A stretch of 64,000 nt of DNA, from contig NZ_CP031013.1 of NCBI RefSeq assembly GCF_003711205.1, forward strand, positions 1,240,001-1,304,000, given 5' to 3'. Source of the stretch: Polaromonas sp. SP1. Lineage in GTDB: Bacteria > Pseudomonadota > Gammaproteobacteria > Burkholderiales > Burkholderiaceae_C. A program made the position numbers and the translations under genes. Below the pieces are notes generated by a model that had not been told where the DNA came from, did no database searches, and saw only the letters and a program-made list of their open reading frames with translations. The number at the start of each line of letters is the position of its first letter. Position 1 is the stretch's first letter. Below, one piece after another: positions 9,588 through 19,917 of this stretch.

Positions 9588-9935
9588 ATGCAACACAGGA
9601 AGAAAGCCGAGAATTTCGAAACTCTGGGCAAGAGGTTGGGACAAGTAATCGCGAAGCAGCGTAAGGCTCGCGGCCTCACGCAGGACGACCTTGCGGGTCT
9701 GGTAGAGGTAGACCCAGTTACGGTTTCGCGCTTTGAACGTGGAACGTCCGTGCCATCGCTTCAGCGACTATTTGTTGTCGCCCAGGCGCTGGAAGTGAGC
9801 GTGGGCGAACTCCTGGCTGAAACCAGTCCATTGCCAGGTGACAGCGCGCCAAGGCTGGCCACCCTACTGAAGGGATTACGGACAACAGACCAGCAACTGC
9901 TCATGGACATCGCAGAGCTGCTCCAGAAGCGGTAG
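9588..9935 (+). CDS. XRE-family transcriptional regulator
   Basis: The helix-turn-helix is plain: GLTQDDLAGLVEVDPVTVSR followed by FERGTSVPSLQRL. After it comes a leucine-rich helical tail (residues 75-115) suited to dimerisation. The frame is open from an ATG at 9555, but the ATG at 9588 has an AAAGGA 5-6 bases upstream and gives a normal-length 115-residue protein, so 9588 is chosen. It faces the lipoprotein/exported-protein operon across a perfect palindrome, so it probably controls that operon and itself. Confidence 0.8.
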   Translation: MQHRKKAENFETLGKRLGQVIAKQRKARGLTQDDLAGLVEVDPVTVSRFERGTSVPSLQRLFVVAQALEVSVGELLAETSPLPGDSAPRLATLLKGLRTTDQQLLMDIAELLQKR

Positions 9936-9968
9936 ATAGTTCTCATTGGCTCATGCGCCCTCCTCCAA

Positions 9969-10205
9969 ATGGAGGATGTCACCAGCAACGCGTCTGCGCA
10001 CAATTTGTCCTCTCATACAACAAGCGAGGATGCGATGAAGGATGCCGGCAGCTACGTGCGCTTAGGGCTTGGGATAGGTAATGCGCCTCCTTGGAGTCCT
10101 CGAGACCCCAAGGAGCAAGGTCCAACCCCACCAGAAAATCGTTGTCCCACGTGCGGCAATTTGGGTTTGCCTAAAGGGTGTCCCAAGTGCATGCGGTTCA
10201 CTTGA
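9969..10205 (+). CDS. Small protein with C-terminal zinc-ribbon-like CxxC pair
   Basis: This frame of 78 residues lies 33 bases after the XRE gene. The N-terminal half is polar and proline-rich. The C-terminus has CPTCGNLGLPKGCPKC, two CxxC knuckles 10 residues apart, as in short zinc ribbons. An in-frame ATG at 10035 would give a 56-residue form. The regular CxxC spacing is the main evidence that the gene is real; the function is unknown. Confidence 0.4.
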   Translation: MEDVTSNASAHNLSSHTTSEDAMKDAGSYVRLGLGIGNAPPWSPRDPKEQGPTPPENRCPTCGNLGLPKGCPKCMRFT

Positions 10206-10434
10206 ATACAAAAACCGTCATGCGAAGTAATCTTGCTCAGTAGGCGTTCCTGATGTTTCAGATAAATCCAACGCTCGCAACGAAGCTGTGTGACAACCTT
10301 CCTGCAACCCATGAGAAAGTTGCTTTGTTGATAACTCCACTGTTTTCGGTTGAAAAAGATCATAAAAATTGCTACATTGGCCTAGGGGCTATGCTGGAGA
10401 AACATAAATGACAACAAAAATGGCAACTGCGTAG

Positions 10435-10664
10435 ATGGCGGGCAACCGTATCTTGATACTGGGGATACCTGGCGTCAAAAAGTCAGTGGCCGCCAATGCC
10501 TTGGCGACCAAGCTTGAAACGCTCAGACATAACTACCGAGTTGTCAATTTTGAGAGCGAGTACCTCTGGCAGAGAGTCCAACAGCGTGCTCGATTCTTGG
10601 ACGCACCAATTTATGTTCAGCACGAAATGTGGCTGGATGCATGGAATCGGTTCAGCGCTCAATT
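10435..10664 (+). pseudogene. P-loop kinase-like gene fragment, cut by the IS21 element
   Basis: About 76 codons are left before the IS boundary. The start reads ILILGIPGVKKS, a Walker A-like loop in which the last glycine of GxxxxGK[ST] is replaced by lysine, followed by an alpha helix and a VVNFES strand typical of nucleotide kinases. The frame continues into the IS left end and stops at 10704. No continuation is found on the other side of the IS, where a different gene resumes, so sequence has been lost. The odd Walker A may mean the gene was already decaying. Confidence 0.5.
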
Positions 10665-10770
10665 TGTTGAATGCCGTCGAAATCTGACCCGGTTAGAGCA
10701 GTAATTTCCATCGAAACCTGACCCACGTAGGCACTACTCTGCTTGTTTTAAAAGCAGAGGGAAATTAGGA

Positions 10771-12315
10771 GTGATAGACGTGGCGACATTGAATGTCATC
10801 AGGCGGTGGGCATTGAGAGATCAGTTGTCCATCCGCGAGATTGCAAGGCGTACAGGCCTGGCTCGCAACACAGTAAAGAAGTACCTTCGGTCCGATGAGG
10901 CTGAGCCCAGGTACGCAAGGCGGGTCAGCTCAAGCAAGCTCGATCCCTACGCTGAGAAGCTGGCCACCTGGCTGGGAATCGAGGCAACAAAATCGCGGAA
11001 ACAGCGGCGCACTTTGAGGCAGATCCACACAGATCTAATGGCCCTCGGGTTCGATGGATCCTACGGAAGAGTGGCAGCTTTCTACCGGAAATGGCGGTTA
11101 GACCGTCAGGAGGCGCTTCGAACTGCCGGCCGCGGCACCTTCATTCCGCTGATATTTGGGCCGGGGGAAGCGTTTCAGTTTGACTGGAGCGAGGACTGGG
11201 CAATGATTGCCGGCGAGCGCACCAAGCTGCAGGTGGCTCATTTCAAGCTAAGCCATAGCCGCGCTTTCAGCGTCCGAGCCTATCTGCTGCAGACGCACGA
11301 AATGCTATTTGACGCCCATAACCACGCCTTCGGGGTGCTGGGTGGGGTGCCAAAGCGCGGCATCTACGACAACATGAGGACGGCAGTAGACAAGATTCGC
11401 AGTGGCAAAGAACGAGACGTCAATGCTCGCTTCAATGCAATGGTGAACCACTACCTCTTCGAGGCCGAGTTCTGCAACCCCGCCTCTGGCTGGGAAAAGG
11501 GGCAAATCGAGAAGAATGTCCGGGATTCCCGTCATCGCCTTTGGCAACCCATGCCGGCTTTCGGCACCTTGATAGAGCTGAATGAGTGGCTCGAGATACG
11601 TTGTAAAGCCCTCTGGAAGGAGATAGCCCACGGCAAGCTGCCGGGCACGGTGGCTGATGTCTGGGCAGAAGAGAAGTCGTTTCTGATGCCTCCGCCGCCG
11701 GCCTTTGACGGGTTCGTCGAGCACACGAAGCGCGTTTCACCCACCTGTCTTGTGACCCATGAACGGACCCGATACAGCGTTCCTGCATCGTTTGCCAATC
11801 GACCAGTAAGCCTTAGGGTGTACGCGGACCGCTTGGTTGTTGCTGCAGAAGGTCGGCTGATCTGCGAACACCAAAGAATCATTGATCGCCGCCACGACGG
11901 GGCGGGACACACCGTCTATGACTGGCGTCACTATTTAGCTGTACTGCAGCGAAAACCTGGGGCCCTAAGAAACGGCGCCCCGTTCACCGAGTTCCCGACC
12001 GCCTTCAAGCGGTTGCAGGCATTGCTACTCAAAAAGCCTGGCGGGGACCGTGAGATGGTGGAAATACTGGCACTTGTTCTGCACCATGACGAGCAAGCGG
12101 TACTGGCGGCCGTAGAGACCTCCCTGGAAGCAGGGGTCGCCACCAAGACCCACATACTGAACGTATTGCACCGCCTGGTTGGCGGAAAGCCAGCCATTCC
12201 TGAGATCATCGCTCCGCAAGCACTGAAACTCGGTACAGAACCGCAGGCCAACGTGCGTCGCTATGACTCACTTCGGGAGGTCGAGGTCGACCAGGAGGTG
12301 CGATATGGCACGTGA
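10771..12315 (+). CDS. istA: IS21 transposase IstA
   Basis: This 514-residue DDE transposase begins at GTG 10771. An N-terminal helix-turn-helix ([20 protein letters not shown], about residues 16-36) is followed by the catalytic core: D in FQFDWSEDW near residue 134, D in [11 protein letters not shown] near residue 200 and E in [11 protein letters not shown] near residue 244. The length is normal for the family and no frameshift is seen, so the element may still be active. It overlaps istB by 11 bases. Confidence 0.95.
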   Translation: MIDVATLNVIRRWALRDQLSIREIARRTGLARNTVKKYLRSDEAEPRYARRVSSSKLDPYAEKLATWLGIEATKSRKQRRTLRQIHTDLMALGFDGSYGRVAAFYRKWRLDRQEALRTAGRGTFIPLIFGPGEAFQFDWSEDWAMIAGERTKLQVAHFKLSHSRAFSVRAYLLQTHEMLFDAHNHAFGVLGGVPKRGIYDNMRTAVDKIRSGKERDVNARFNAMVNHYLFEAEFCNPASGWEKGQIEKNVRDSRHRLWQPMPAFGTLIELNEWLEIRCKALWKEIAHGKLPGTVADVWAEEKSFLMPPPPAFDGFVEHTKRVSPTCLVTHERTRYSVPASFANRPVSLRVYADRLVVAAEGRLICEHQRIIDRRHDGAGHTVYDWRHYLAVLQRKPGALRNGAPFTEFPTAFKRLQALLLKKPGGDREMVEILALVLHHDEQAVLAAVETSLEAGVATKTHILNVLHRLVGGKPAIPEIIAPQALKLGTEPQANVRRYDSLREVEVDQEVRYGT

Positions 12316-13096
12316 ATCCGAGTCAAATTCAATCGTCGCGCTTCTAAAGGGACTCAAAATGCACGGCATGGCCCAGGCTGTGTCGGAGTTGGGCGATCAA
12401 GGTGCACCCGCGTTCGAAGCAGCAAAGCCCATCCTTGCGCAGCTGCTCAAAGCGGAAACGGCAGAACGTGAAGTACGGTCTATGGCTTACCAGATGAAGT
12501 TGGCCAGGTTCCCCGCATACCGGGATCTGGCTGGCTTTGACTTCGGCCATAGCGAGGTCAACGAGGCAATGGTGCGCCAGCTACATCGATGCGACTTCCT
12601 CGAAAAGGCTCAAAACATCGTTCTGGTCGGTGGTCCAGGCACCGGAAAGACTCATTTGGCCACTGCGATCGGGGTTCAGGCTATTGAGCATCACCACCTA
12701 CGTGTCCGGTTTCTCTCCACGATTGAGCTGGTCAACGCTTTAGAAGTTGAGAAATCAACTGGCAATACAGGCCAGCTCGCCCACCGATTGATGTACGTGG
12801 ACTTGGTGATCCTTGACGAGCTGGGTTACCTGCCGTTCAGCCAGTCAGGAGGAGCTCTCCTCTTTCATTTGCTTTCAAAGCTCTACGAAAGAACTAGTGT
12901 CGTAATAACGACCAATTTGAGCTTCGGAGAATGGGCCAGCGTCTTTGGTGATGCAAAAATGACAACCGCTCTTCTGGATCGACTCACCCACAGATGTCAT
13001 ATCCTCGAAACCGGAAACGACAGCTATCGATTCAAAAACAGCTCTGCAAAGACTCAGCCCAAAAAGGAGAAGATCAAGAACTTATCCACACCGTGA
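12305..13096 (+). CDS. istB: IS21 ATPase helper IstB
   Basis: This 263-residue AAA+ ATPase begins at ATG 12305, preceded by GGAGG. Walker A is [10 protein letters not shown] near residue 110 and Walker B is [12 protein letters not shown] near residue 170. IstB loads at the target and activates IstA. The gene starts inside the istA 3' end, the coupled arrangement normal for IS21. The product appears full-length. Confidence 0.95.
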   Translation: MARESESNSIVALLKGLKMHGMAQAVSELGDQGAPAFEAAKPILAQLLKAETAEREVRSMAYQMKLARFPAYRDLAGFDFGHSEVNEAMVRQLHRCDFLEKAQNIVLVGGPGTGKTHLATAIGVQAIEHHHLRVRFLSTIELVNALEVEKSTGNTGQLAHRLMYVDLVILDELGYLPFSQSGGALLFHLLSKLYERTSVVITTNLSFGEWASVFGDAKMTTALLDRLTHRCHILETGNDSYRFKNSSAKTQPKKEKIKNLSTP

Positions 13097-13170
13097 GCAC
13101 TCTCTGCTCACAAAGAGTGTGGGTCAAGATTTGATGGAAAGATCGGGTCAGGCTTCAGCGGAACTCAACA

Positions 13171-15637
13171 CGCCACGCTTTTTACTCACGAGCCCCTGGC
13201 GATACCCTTCCTTTCGGATGTATCCAACCTTTCCCTCGCTGACGGCGCGAAGTATCGGAACCGTTTGCGTCAGGCTGCTCGCATGTTCACAAATGAACGG
13301 CACTTCCTCGGCAAGTGGAGGGAAGCAATGGTTTCGCTTCTCATGGCGTTATATAGGGAGTTCCCCGAGCAAGCATTTGTTGACCCAGATGAGAACGGAA
13401 ATTTTGAGGAGTATTCAAGGCTGTCACCTACGGCACCCCTGTACACGTATGTGAAGGGCATTCCTGTCCTCATTCACAAAATCATCGCAACCGTCTTTAC
13501 CAAGGACTTGCAGAATGACGAACTGTTTGACCGTCTGCGTGACCAACTGCTCATCAACCTTGCTCAGGCGTCAAACATTCCCATTGAAGAGCGGCGTACA
13601 ACAAGCAAGAACTTTGTCCTGCCCCAGGACCAATCAATCGCAGATGACGGTGAATTGCTTCGTGTGTATCTGTCGGGCACCCCATTCCTCGACATCTTCT
13701 TAGTAGAAATTCCGCTTCACATCCCCGAAGCTGTCAGATTCGAGCACACCCATATCCTGGCTGGCACGGGTCACGGAAAGACCCAAACGCTTCAATTCCT
13801 CATTGCAGGTGACATTGAAGTTGCGGTCAGGGAGAAGCGATCCGTCGTTGTCGTAGACAGTCAGGGAGATTTGCTCCAGACGCTCATGCACAGCGAGTAC
13901 TTCGCCGACCCGTCACTGCGAGAACGCTTTATTTACATCGACCCGCAGGATATGGAGCGTCCTGTCGGACTCAATCTCTTCGATATTGATCTCTCCGCGG
14001 GCAGTATTCCAAGCCCTCAAGCACGCGAGACCATTCTCAACAACACAGTCGAACTGTACGACTTCTTTTTTGGCTCGCTTCTTGGGGCAGAACTTACCCA
14101 GAAGCAAGGTTTGGTGTTCAGGTACTTGGCCGTACTCATGATGCGTATACCAGGCGCCAACGTCCACACATTGCGCGAGCTGATGGAGGACGGTGAAAAG
14201 TTCCGTCCACACATGAAAACGCTTCAAGGCAGCGCCCGTATCTTTTTTGAAACCAGGTTCTTCGACCGCGCTTTCAACGAGACCAAAAAGCAGATCTTGA
14301 ACAGGCTCTGGGGCGTACTGTCGAACCAATCCCTCGATCGCATGATGAGCGCCCCGAAAAACTCCGTCGATCTCTTCAAGTCACTGCAAGACGGTTCCAT
14401 TGTTTTCATCAATACCGCCAAGGACTTCCTGGGCGAAGAGGGCTCCACTATCTTTTCTCGGATGTTCGTAGCGCTCCTTGGTCAAGCACTCATGCGCCGT
14501 GCAATCATCGAGAAACACGCCCGCACACCAACGTATATTTATATCGATGAAGCTGAGCGCATCGTGGACGCAACGCTCACACGGATGCTGACGCAGGTTC
14601 GCAAGTACAAGGGCGCCATAACATTCGCTCATCAGCATCTGGATCAACTAGAGCCAAGCATCCGTGCTGGCGTCATGGCCAACACCTCTATCAAACTCGC
14701 AGGCGGCGTAAGTGCCAAGGACGCTCGTGCGCTCTCGGAAGACTTCAGATGTACCGCAGACTTTCTCCTCGAACAGAAGAAAGGACGCAATGAAGCGAAC
14801 TTCGCATGCTTTGCAAGAAACGTCACCGATCAGGCAGTAGCGCTTTCCATTCCGCTTGGCTTTCTGGAGTCTCAAGGGACGCTTTCAGATGCTGGGTATG
14901 AGGCGCTTGTCGAAAGCTCACGCCAGAAGTACGGCGTGGTCTATGTCGAGGATATCCAGAACGGAGAGGCCGCCACCGACTCTCCGAGCGATTGGCTGGG
15001 AGAGGCCCCAGTCGAGATTGAAGCCGACCTACCAACGCCCACACCACAGCTACAGCCCGCACCACTAGACCAAAGCAAAGAAATTGTCATCACCCGGGCA
15101 CCAGTGGTACAGAAGATCGCAGAGCCTCGGGATATTGGCGGAGGTGGCGTTAAGCACAAGTACATCGAACACCTCATTAAAGAACTTGGCGAAGAACGCG
15201 GCTTCCGTGCATCCGTTGAAGAAACGGTTCACGACGGTGCTGGCCGCGTCGATGTCATTCTCAGACGCGAGACCATTTCTCTTGCCTTTGAAATCTCAGT
15301 GACAACCACACGCGATCATGAATTGGGGAATATCGAAAAGTGCTTGGCGCTTCCGTTCACGCACGTTGTCATGCTTGCGTCTCATCAGAAGCACCTCAAG
15401 AGCCTTTCCTTGTGTATTGGCAAAGGGCTTGAAGACGATGAGAAAAAGCGCGTCTCGTTCCTATTGCCTGAAGACTTACCTGGATTCCTTGATGGATATC
15501 CGATGGCCCAGGTACAGAAAGAGAAAACGGTGAAGGGTTACACGGTGCGTAGTCGAATCAAGGAAGCCGATCTTGGTGAAGCACTAGCTAGGCGTAGGGC
15601 AATTGCGGCGGTGGTGGCGAGATCAATACAGGATTAG
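13171..15637 (+). pseudogene. HerA/TraG-like ATPase with C-terminal nuclease-like domain, 5' end removed at the IS21 junction
   Basis: The frame is open from the IS boundary; the first possible start is TTG at 13265 (790 residues), but 31 more sensible codons precede it (for example LFTHEPLAIPFLSDVSN), so the original N-terminus is missing. Walker A (AGTGHGKTQ) lies near residue 169, Walker B-like VVVVDSQGD near 195, and a second acidic box (YIYIDEAER) near 425, as in HerA/VirD4/TraG DNA-pumping ATPases. A proline-rich linker (residues 570-625) leads to a terminal domain with GRVDVIL and LAFEISV, resembling a PD-(D/E)XK fold with a changed last residue. It may be a conjugation or defence DNA translocase. 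Residual activity from the TTG cannot be excluded. Confidence 0.65.
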
Positions 15638-15676
15638 TTTTATGGCGCCTTATGCATTTCCATTACTGGAGCGGGT

Positions 15677-17644
15677 ATGAACAACAAAGTAGCCTCAGCT
15701 TTTTGCGCCGTTGTTTTACAACTTTCACTGGGAACGGTTTCTGCTCAGACTAGCCCCGCATCAATTTCTGACGGATTCAAGCGTGCATTTAAGAGTGACC
15801 CTACGCGACTTGCCTTGATAACAAAAATTGAGCGGTCTGTGGCAATTGTTTTTGTTCCAGGAATTCTAGGCTCACGTCTCACCTCCAAATCGCGGGGGGT
15901 CATTTGGGGAGGCAACGGTTTACCAGATTCAGCAGCATTAATTCTGCCTTCGGCGCTTATTGACGAAACCGCCGAATCCGATATCCAAGCATCATTGCTG
16001 GACTCATATTTTGGCGATCAGTATGGGGAGTCTTTTGCAAAGGTGAAGAGCGTTGCAGCGGCGTTGCGGATTAAGGCAGTGGCCTGCGGTTATGACTGGA
16101 GGCGAGACATCAGATCCAGCGCACGCGATGTCGAACGGTGTATTCAACGCGAACTCGGCGCCGAACGCCACACGCTTATCTTTGTGTCCCATAGCATGGG
16201 AGCCCTGGTTACGGCGGTGTGGAACAAGAAACACGAAGGCAGAGAATACAGCAACCAACATCTAGTAGGAGGTCTTGCACTTTTAGGAGCCCCACTCGGT
16301 GGGAGCTGCGAAATTATCCGAATGATCAACTCTGGGTATGTTCAGCCGATCAAGAACACATTGCCCGATTCGCGATTCGAATATGAGGTCGAAAAGGTTG
16401 AATCGTGGTTTAAAAGTGGCATCAATGGCATGACAAGTTTCCTAACGGATGGCATCCGTGGCGCGGCATTAAGTTGGCCAGGCGCATTTGGGCTATCACC
16501 TAAGCCAGCGGCAATTGACACAGACCGTAATTGCGTGCTACTTCGCGCTGGAACTGGAGACACAGATCCGAATTTAATTAGTTACTTTGAACCTGAGTTT
16601 TGGGCCAGCCCTACTGGTCGGGATTTACTCAATCAACTTACGCCATCAGCGACATTTCCTCTGGTTCTCAAGAAAGCTCATGAGTTTCGGAGGTCGTTCA
16701 CATTTACCCAGCCAAAGGCACCCTTGTATGCGTACTATTCAACATTTTGGCGCACACCTGAAGCAGCACTGTCACGCAAGAATTCACGCTTAGCGCTGAG
16801 TGGTGAATGGGATGAAGTTGATGGCGATGGCCGAGTCCCCTTGATTGCGGCGCGGCCAAACATCACCTGGCTTTCAGACTTCCAGAATGTTTACAGCGTT
16901 CATGGAGCATTACCCAAAGACAAAGCATTCCAGGAGAGGTTTCTGGAGCAGCGCTTGCCCTCACTGGTCAGTGCCCTAACAAGCTACCGTATGGTCGAAG
17001 AGCTGGGTCGCGGGCCAGATGTACTTCAGCGGTATGTCGCAGCGTTTGGACCAGTTCCTCTGCCAAACGATTTCTGGGGGGCCATCGAAGCAAAAAAGCA
17101 GTCTGACAATCGTCCCAAATCTCAACTAGCCATCGATGTCTTGAGTTCTATGAATCAATTTCGTAGTTTGCTTTGTTCAAGCTTTGCGAAGTGCGTGGGC
17201 TTTTCAACTGCTCGACGGGTTACGGCAATGACTTCTCCAAATGCAGTTCAAGATAGGGAAGTTCTCGCGACGTTTGGCGGCGCAATCGCGAGTGCAAATA
17301 CTTCCGATTTTGAAAGAACACAAACTCATGCACAAATCGGTCTTGCACATGCGCGGCTCGGCAACCCCGTTATGGCGATGCCATCACTTTCCAGAGCAAG
17401 TAGAGAGCTCGAAGAGCAACTTCCTAATCTAGATCTTTCTGAGAAAGGTAAAAAGGATCTGGCGGATTTGCAAAATGTGGTTGATCGTAATTTGGCCGTG
17501 TCGTTGCGGGAGTCGGGACAATGTCTTGATGCTAAGGAAGTTCTGACGATGCTGAACCTGAGAACGCGGAAGTATCGGGGGGACATGAATATGAAATGCT
17601 TCGATAGAGAGCTAGGACATTACAAAGCGCTTTCCGCCTATTAG
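15677..17644 (+). CDS. Secreted LCAT-type alpha/beta hydrolase (acyltransferase/phospholipase-like)
   Basis: This 655-residue protein has a signal peptide ending near residue 23 (TVSAQ). The hydrolase signature is complete: an oxyanion region VFVPGILGSRL (58-68), nucleophile serine in SHSMG (171-175), an aspartate in GDGRVP and a histidine in VHGALPKD about 30 residues later. This is the Ser-Asp-His order of the lecithin:cholesterol acyltransferase family. The C-terminal 200 residues are helical and may hold TPR-like repeats. It should act on lipids in the periplasm or outside the cell. It is followed by a membrane protein, a lipoprotein and two small proteins in the same direction, suggesting a joint envelope function. 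Confidence 0.8.
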   Translation: MNNKVASAFCAVVLQLSLGTVSAQTSPASISDGFKRAFKSDPTRLALITKIERSVAIVFVPGILGSRLTSKSRGVIWGGNGLPDSAALILPSALIDETAESDIQASLLDSYFGDQYGESFAKVKSVAAALRIKAVACGYDWRRDIRSSARDVERCIQRELGAERHTLIFVSHSMGALVTAVWNKKHEGREYSNQHLVGGLALLGAPLGGSCEIIRMINSGYVQPIKNTLPDSRFEYEVEKVESWFKSGINGMTSFLTDGIRGAALSWPGAFGLSPKPAAIDTDRNCVLLRAGTGDTDPNLISYFEPEFWASPTGRDLLNQLTPSATFPLVLKKAHEFRRSFTFTQPKAPLYAYYSTFWRTPEAALSRKNSRLALSGEWDEVDGDGRVPLIAARPNITWLSDFQNVYSVHGALPKDKAFQERFLEQRLPSLVSALTSYRMVEELGRGPDVLQRYVAAFGPVPLPNDFWGAIEAKKQSDNRPKSQLAIDVLSSMNQFRSLLCSSFAKCVGFSTARRVTAMTSPNAVQDREVLATFGGAIASANTSDFERTQTHAQIGLAHARLGNPVMAMPSLSRASRELEEQLPNLDLSEKGKKDLADLQNVVDRNLAVSLRESGQCLDAKEVLTMLNLRTRKYRGDMNMKCFDRELGHYKALSAY

Positions 17645-17751
17645 AACTTTTTTCATGCGCGGTTGTTACGGTAAACCGCTCGTCATTGCGGCAGTAGTCG
17701 CGAGATCAATTGGTACTTTTGGAGTTAGTTTGCTTAACCCCTGGAGGTCAT

Positions 17752-18267
17752 ATGACAGACAAGATGCGTCGAACCATTGCCGGCTCAATCGCAGTCGCAC
17801 TTCTTCTCGGATTTGTTGCGCTATACACCGTCGCTATCTGGCAATGCTGGATAGCAGCTGAACCTTCAAAGCTGAGATTCAGCTCAGAGTTTGTTTATGC
17901 GGCTACCGGCTTAGCAGGGCTTGTCGGCGGCATCGTGGCAATGTCCTTCAATGAGCAGTTACCTGTCACGCCAGATGCAGTGAAGTCCGCAGAAGAAAGA
18001 TCTCTTGTGGTTGCATCGGAGACCGGCCTTAAGGCGGGTAAGAAGGCTGCTATTGAAGCATTTGACGCGACTACAAATGACGTGCTGCACAACATTAATG
18101 CCGCATACGCAATCGCCTACTTCATCACTGGGGGTACAGCCATCGTTACGTGGTTATCTTTTAGCAAAGATACCCCCGACCTGATCAGAAATCTCGCGCT
18201 CATAGTGTTTGGGCTGGTCTTGGCAATTGCCAAGGCATTTATTCCTGTTCCGAAGGTCGCGCCCTGA
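17752..18267 (+). CDS. Four-helix inner-membrane protein of unknown function
   Basis: This protein has 171 residues from the ATG at 17752, which has a GGAGG 6 bases upstream; an upstream frame extension lacks a ribosome site. Hydrophobic segments lie at about residues 8-30, 45-65, 118-140 and 147-165. Between the second and third is a charged, helical, soluble loop of about 50 residues (VKSAEERSLVVASETG and onwards). No family was recognised. It sits 107 bases after the LCAT-type hydrolase gene and 124 bases before the lipoprotein gene. Confidence 0.65.
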   Translation: MTDKMRRTIAGSIAVALLLGFVALYTVAIWQCWIAAEPSKLRFSSEFVYAATGLAGLVGGIVAMSFNEQLPVTPDAVKSAEERSLVVASETGLKAGKKAAIEAFDATTNDVLHNINAAYAIAYFITGGTAIVTWLSFSKDTPDLIRNLALIVFGLVLAIAKAFIPVPKVAP

Positions 18268-18391
18268 CCTGATATCGGTGCCTCTGGGTTAAGGGGGGCA
18301 ATTGGCGCTCCGAGAAGTTCGTTGTGCTTCAGTTCGCTGGCTGCGCATTGTGTTTAACAATTTCTGCAACTGCTATTTAGGAGACTAAATC

Positions 18392-19312
18392 ATGATTTGT
18401 TTTCGGCCTTGCTTCATAAACCTGCGGAAAACTATGGGGGTTCTGTCAAGACTAGTCGCGTTAGTTGTTCTAACAGCTAGCGCGACCGGCTGCGCGAATC
18501 TAGAAGCTGTCCGGGATTTCGCGGGCAGTAGCGCAAAACTCACCGCCTACAAAGATGTCACGCTTCGCTACGTAGATAGTGCCAATCGACGGCTGCTTGA
18601 GATCCCGAGCACAAGCAGATTCGCGGCAGAGGCTGCGTCAATCAGGGAAACTTCTGCCGACATGAAGCGTCAGAAGGATGACCTACTCAAGCTGCATAAC
18701 GCCGCGACAGGCTACATGGCGGCGCTTGCTTCCCTAGCGGGTGATGAGGCGTTCGACATCAGCGGCGATATCGACAAAGTCGTGGGTTCAATTGCCGCCA
18801 TTCCAAAACTAGGAATTACAGAGACGCATGCAAAAGCATTTTCTGGGATCGCGCAAAAAGTGGCGAGTTGGATTCTGGCCGCGAAGCAGTCGAAGGATGT
18901 TCGAACAATGGTTAAAGCCTACGGCGCCGATATGGATCAGGTGTTAGAGGCGATGGAATTCGCCGCAAAGAACTATGAAGGGGTACTGAAGAACGAGGCC
19001 TCTTCCATTGATTCCTATCAAGAGGCGCGCCTAGCGGCATGGTCGCCTACAGCAGAGGAGATGGCTCAAGTTAACCCACGTCGTCTTCTTATTGTGTCGC
19101 TCGCAGATAGGTCGGGACGACTACTTTCCAAGGAATCCGACGATGCGGTAGAGGCTGCAAAGGCAGCCGGCAAAGGCGTGACTACGGTACGCGAGGGCCA
19201 CAAAGAAATGTTAAAGAACGTTGACCGGCTTGAGGCAAAGGATGTGGTTGCTCAACTAAAGAAAGCTGCCGCAGAACTCAAGGAAATTCGGTCAAATCTG
19301 AGAAAACTTTAA
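18392..19312 (+). CDS. Helical lipoprotein of unknown function
   Basis: This 306-residue protein has a lipoprotein signal with a long N-region, a hydrophobic core VLSRLVALVVLTA and a lipobox-like cysteine at residue 34 (ATGC). An AGGAG precedes the ATG at 18392; an internal ATG at 18434 would give a more usual signal-peptide length. The mature protein is nearly all alpha-helical with alanine-rich coiled-coil stretches and a lysine-rich end. It is followed 18 bases later by a small helical protein and is likely part of the envelope module that starts with the LCAT-type hydrolase. Confidence 0.65.
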   Translation: MICFRPCFINLRKTMGVLSRLVALVVLTASATGCANLEAVRDFAGSSAKLTAYKDVTLRYVDSANRRLLEIPSTSRFAAEAASIRETSADMKRQKDDLLKLHNAATGYMAALASLAGDEAFDISGDIDKVVGSIAAIPKLGITETHAKAFSGIAQKVASWILAAKQSKDVRTMVKAYGADMDQVLEAMEFAAKNYEGVLKNEASSIDSYQEARLAAWSPTAEEMAQVNPRRLLIVSLADRSGRLLSKESDDAVEAAKAAGKGVTTVREGHKEMLKNVDRLEAKDVVAQLKKAAAELKEIRSNLRKL

Positions 19313-19330
19313 TCGTAGAGACTAAACATC

Positions 19331-19777
19331 ATGAATGACATACTGAATACGGCGGCCAAAGTTCAGGACGCGGCAGACAAGTTCACAACCATTGCCGATG
19401 AGATGAAGACGAAACGTCGAAAGGCATTTGATGAGGGAAAAATCACGGCAGATGAGGTTATGCAGAACGTCAGCGAAGAAACAATGCTCCGCGAACTCGC
19501 CACGAAGCTCTACGTTAAGTCAAACGACTATGTCGTCGCGGGCGCTCAGGCATCACAGATGGAGTTGAACAAAGCAATTGCTGATGCCAAAGAAAAGATT
19601 GCCGAGATCGCACAGTTCAAGAGGGCGGTGAATATCTTTGTCTCCGTCATAGGACTAGCTGGCTCAATCTTGTCTGGCCAGCCGTTGGCCATAGTTGGTG
19701 CGATTTCGGGTGTGAAAGAAGCTGTGAAAGGAGGCGAAGAAAAAGACGTCCCTGTACAGAAGAAGGCCGGCAAATAG
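19331..19777 (+). CDS. Small helical protein with a C-terminal hydrophobic segment
   Basis: This protein has 148 residues. Residues 1-95 are amphipathic helices (AAKVQDAADKFTTIADEMKT and similar), and residues 98-128 form one hydrophobic, glycine-rich stretch (VNIFVSVIGLAGSILSG). The organisation is like a membrane-anchored coiled coil or a pore-forming tail. It starts 18 bases after the lipoprotein gene and is clearly in the same transcript. The family is unknown. Confidence 0.6.
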   Translation: MNDILNTAAKVQDAADKFTTIADEMKTKRRKAFDEGKITADEVMQNVSEETMLRELATKLYVKSNDYVVAGAQASQMELNKAIADAKEKIAEIAQFKRAVNIFVSVIGLAGSILSGQPLAIVGAISGVKEAVKGGEEKDVPVQKKAGK

Positions 19778-19917
19778 GTTTCAAGGTTTGAGTTCGTCCC
19801 CACAGCACATGGTCAAAGGACGTCAGGCGTCGCCAACGCAATCCCGAGGCTCCGAGCAGTTTCTTTGGTGCTGGCGGGATCGATTCAAGATAACTAATTT
19901 TTAGCGAGACTGACCGA

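Larger units (their letters stand above)
10665..13170 (+). mobile_element. IS21-family insertion sequence, complete
   Basis: The element is about 2.5 kb with istA and istB in one direction. The termini are imperfect inverted repeats: TGTTGAATGCCGTCG on the left corresponds to TGTTGAGTTCCGCTG on the reverse strand at the right, and both continue into TGACCC. Each end carries a second internal copy of a TCGAAACCTGACCCAC-like motif (about 10709-10728 and 13118-13136), the multiple-repeat end typical of this family. Flanking bases (CAATT to the left, CGCCA to the right) do not form a target duplication, which suggests a later deletion or recombination next to one end. Confidence 0.85.

Noticed and set aside
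10052..10363. 103-codon frame on the minus strand
   Set aside because: Antisense to the CxxC protein gene; no ribosome site and no motifs.
10655..10664. Target-site duplication of the IS21 element
   Set aside because: Left flank ends CAATT and right flank begins CGCCA; they do not match at any length from 4 to 8.
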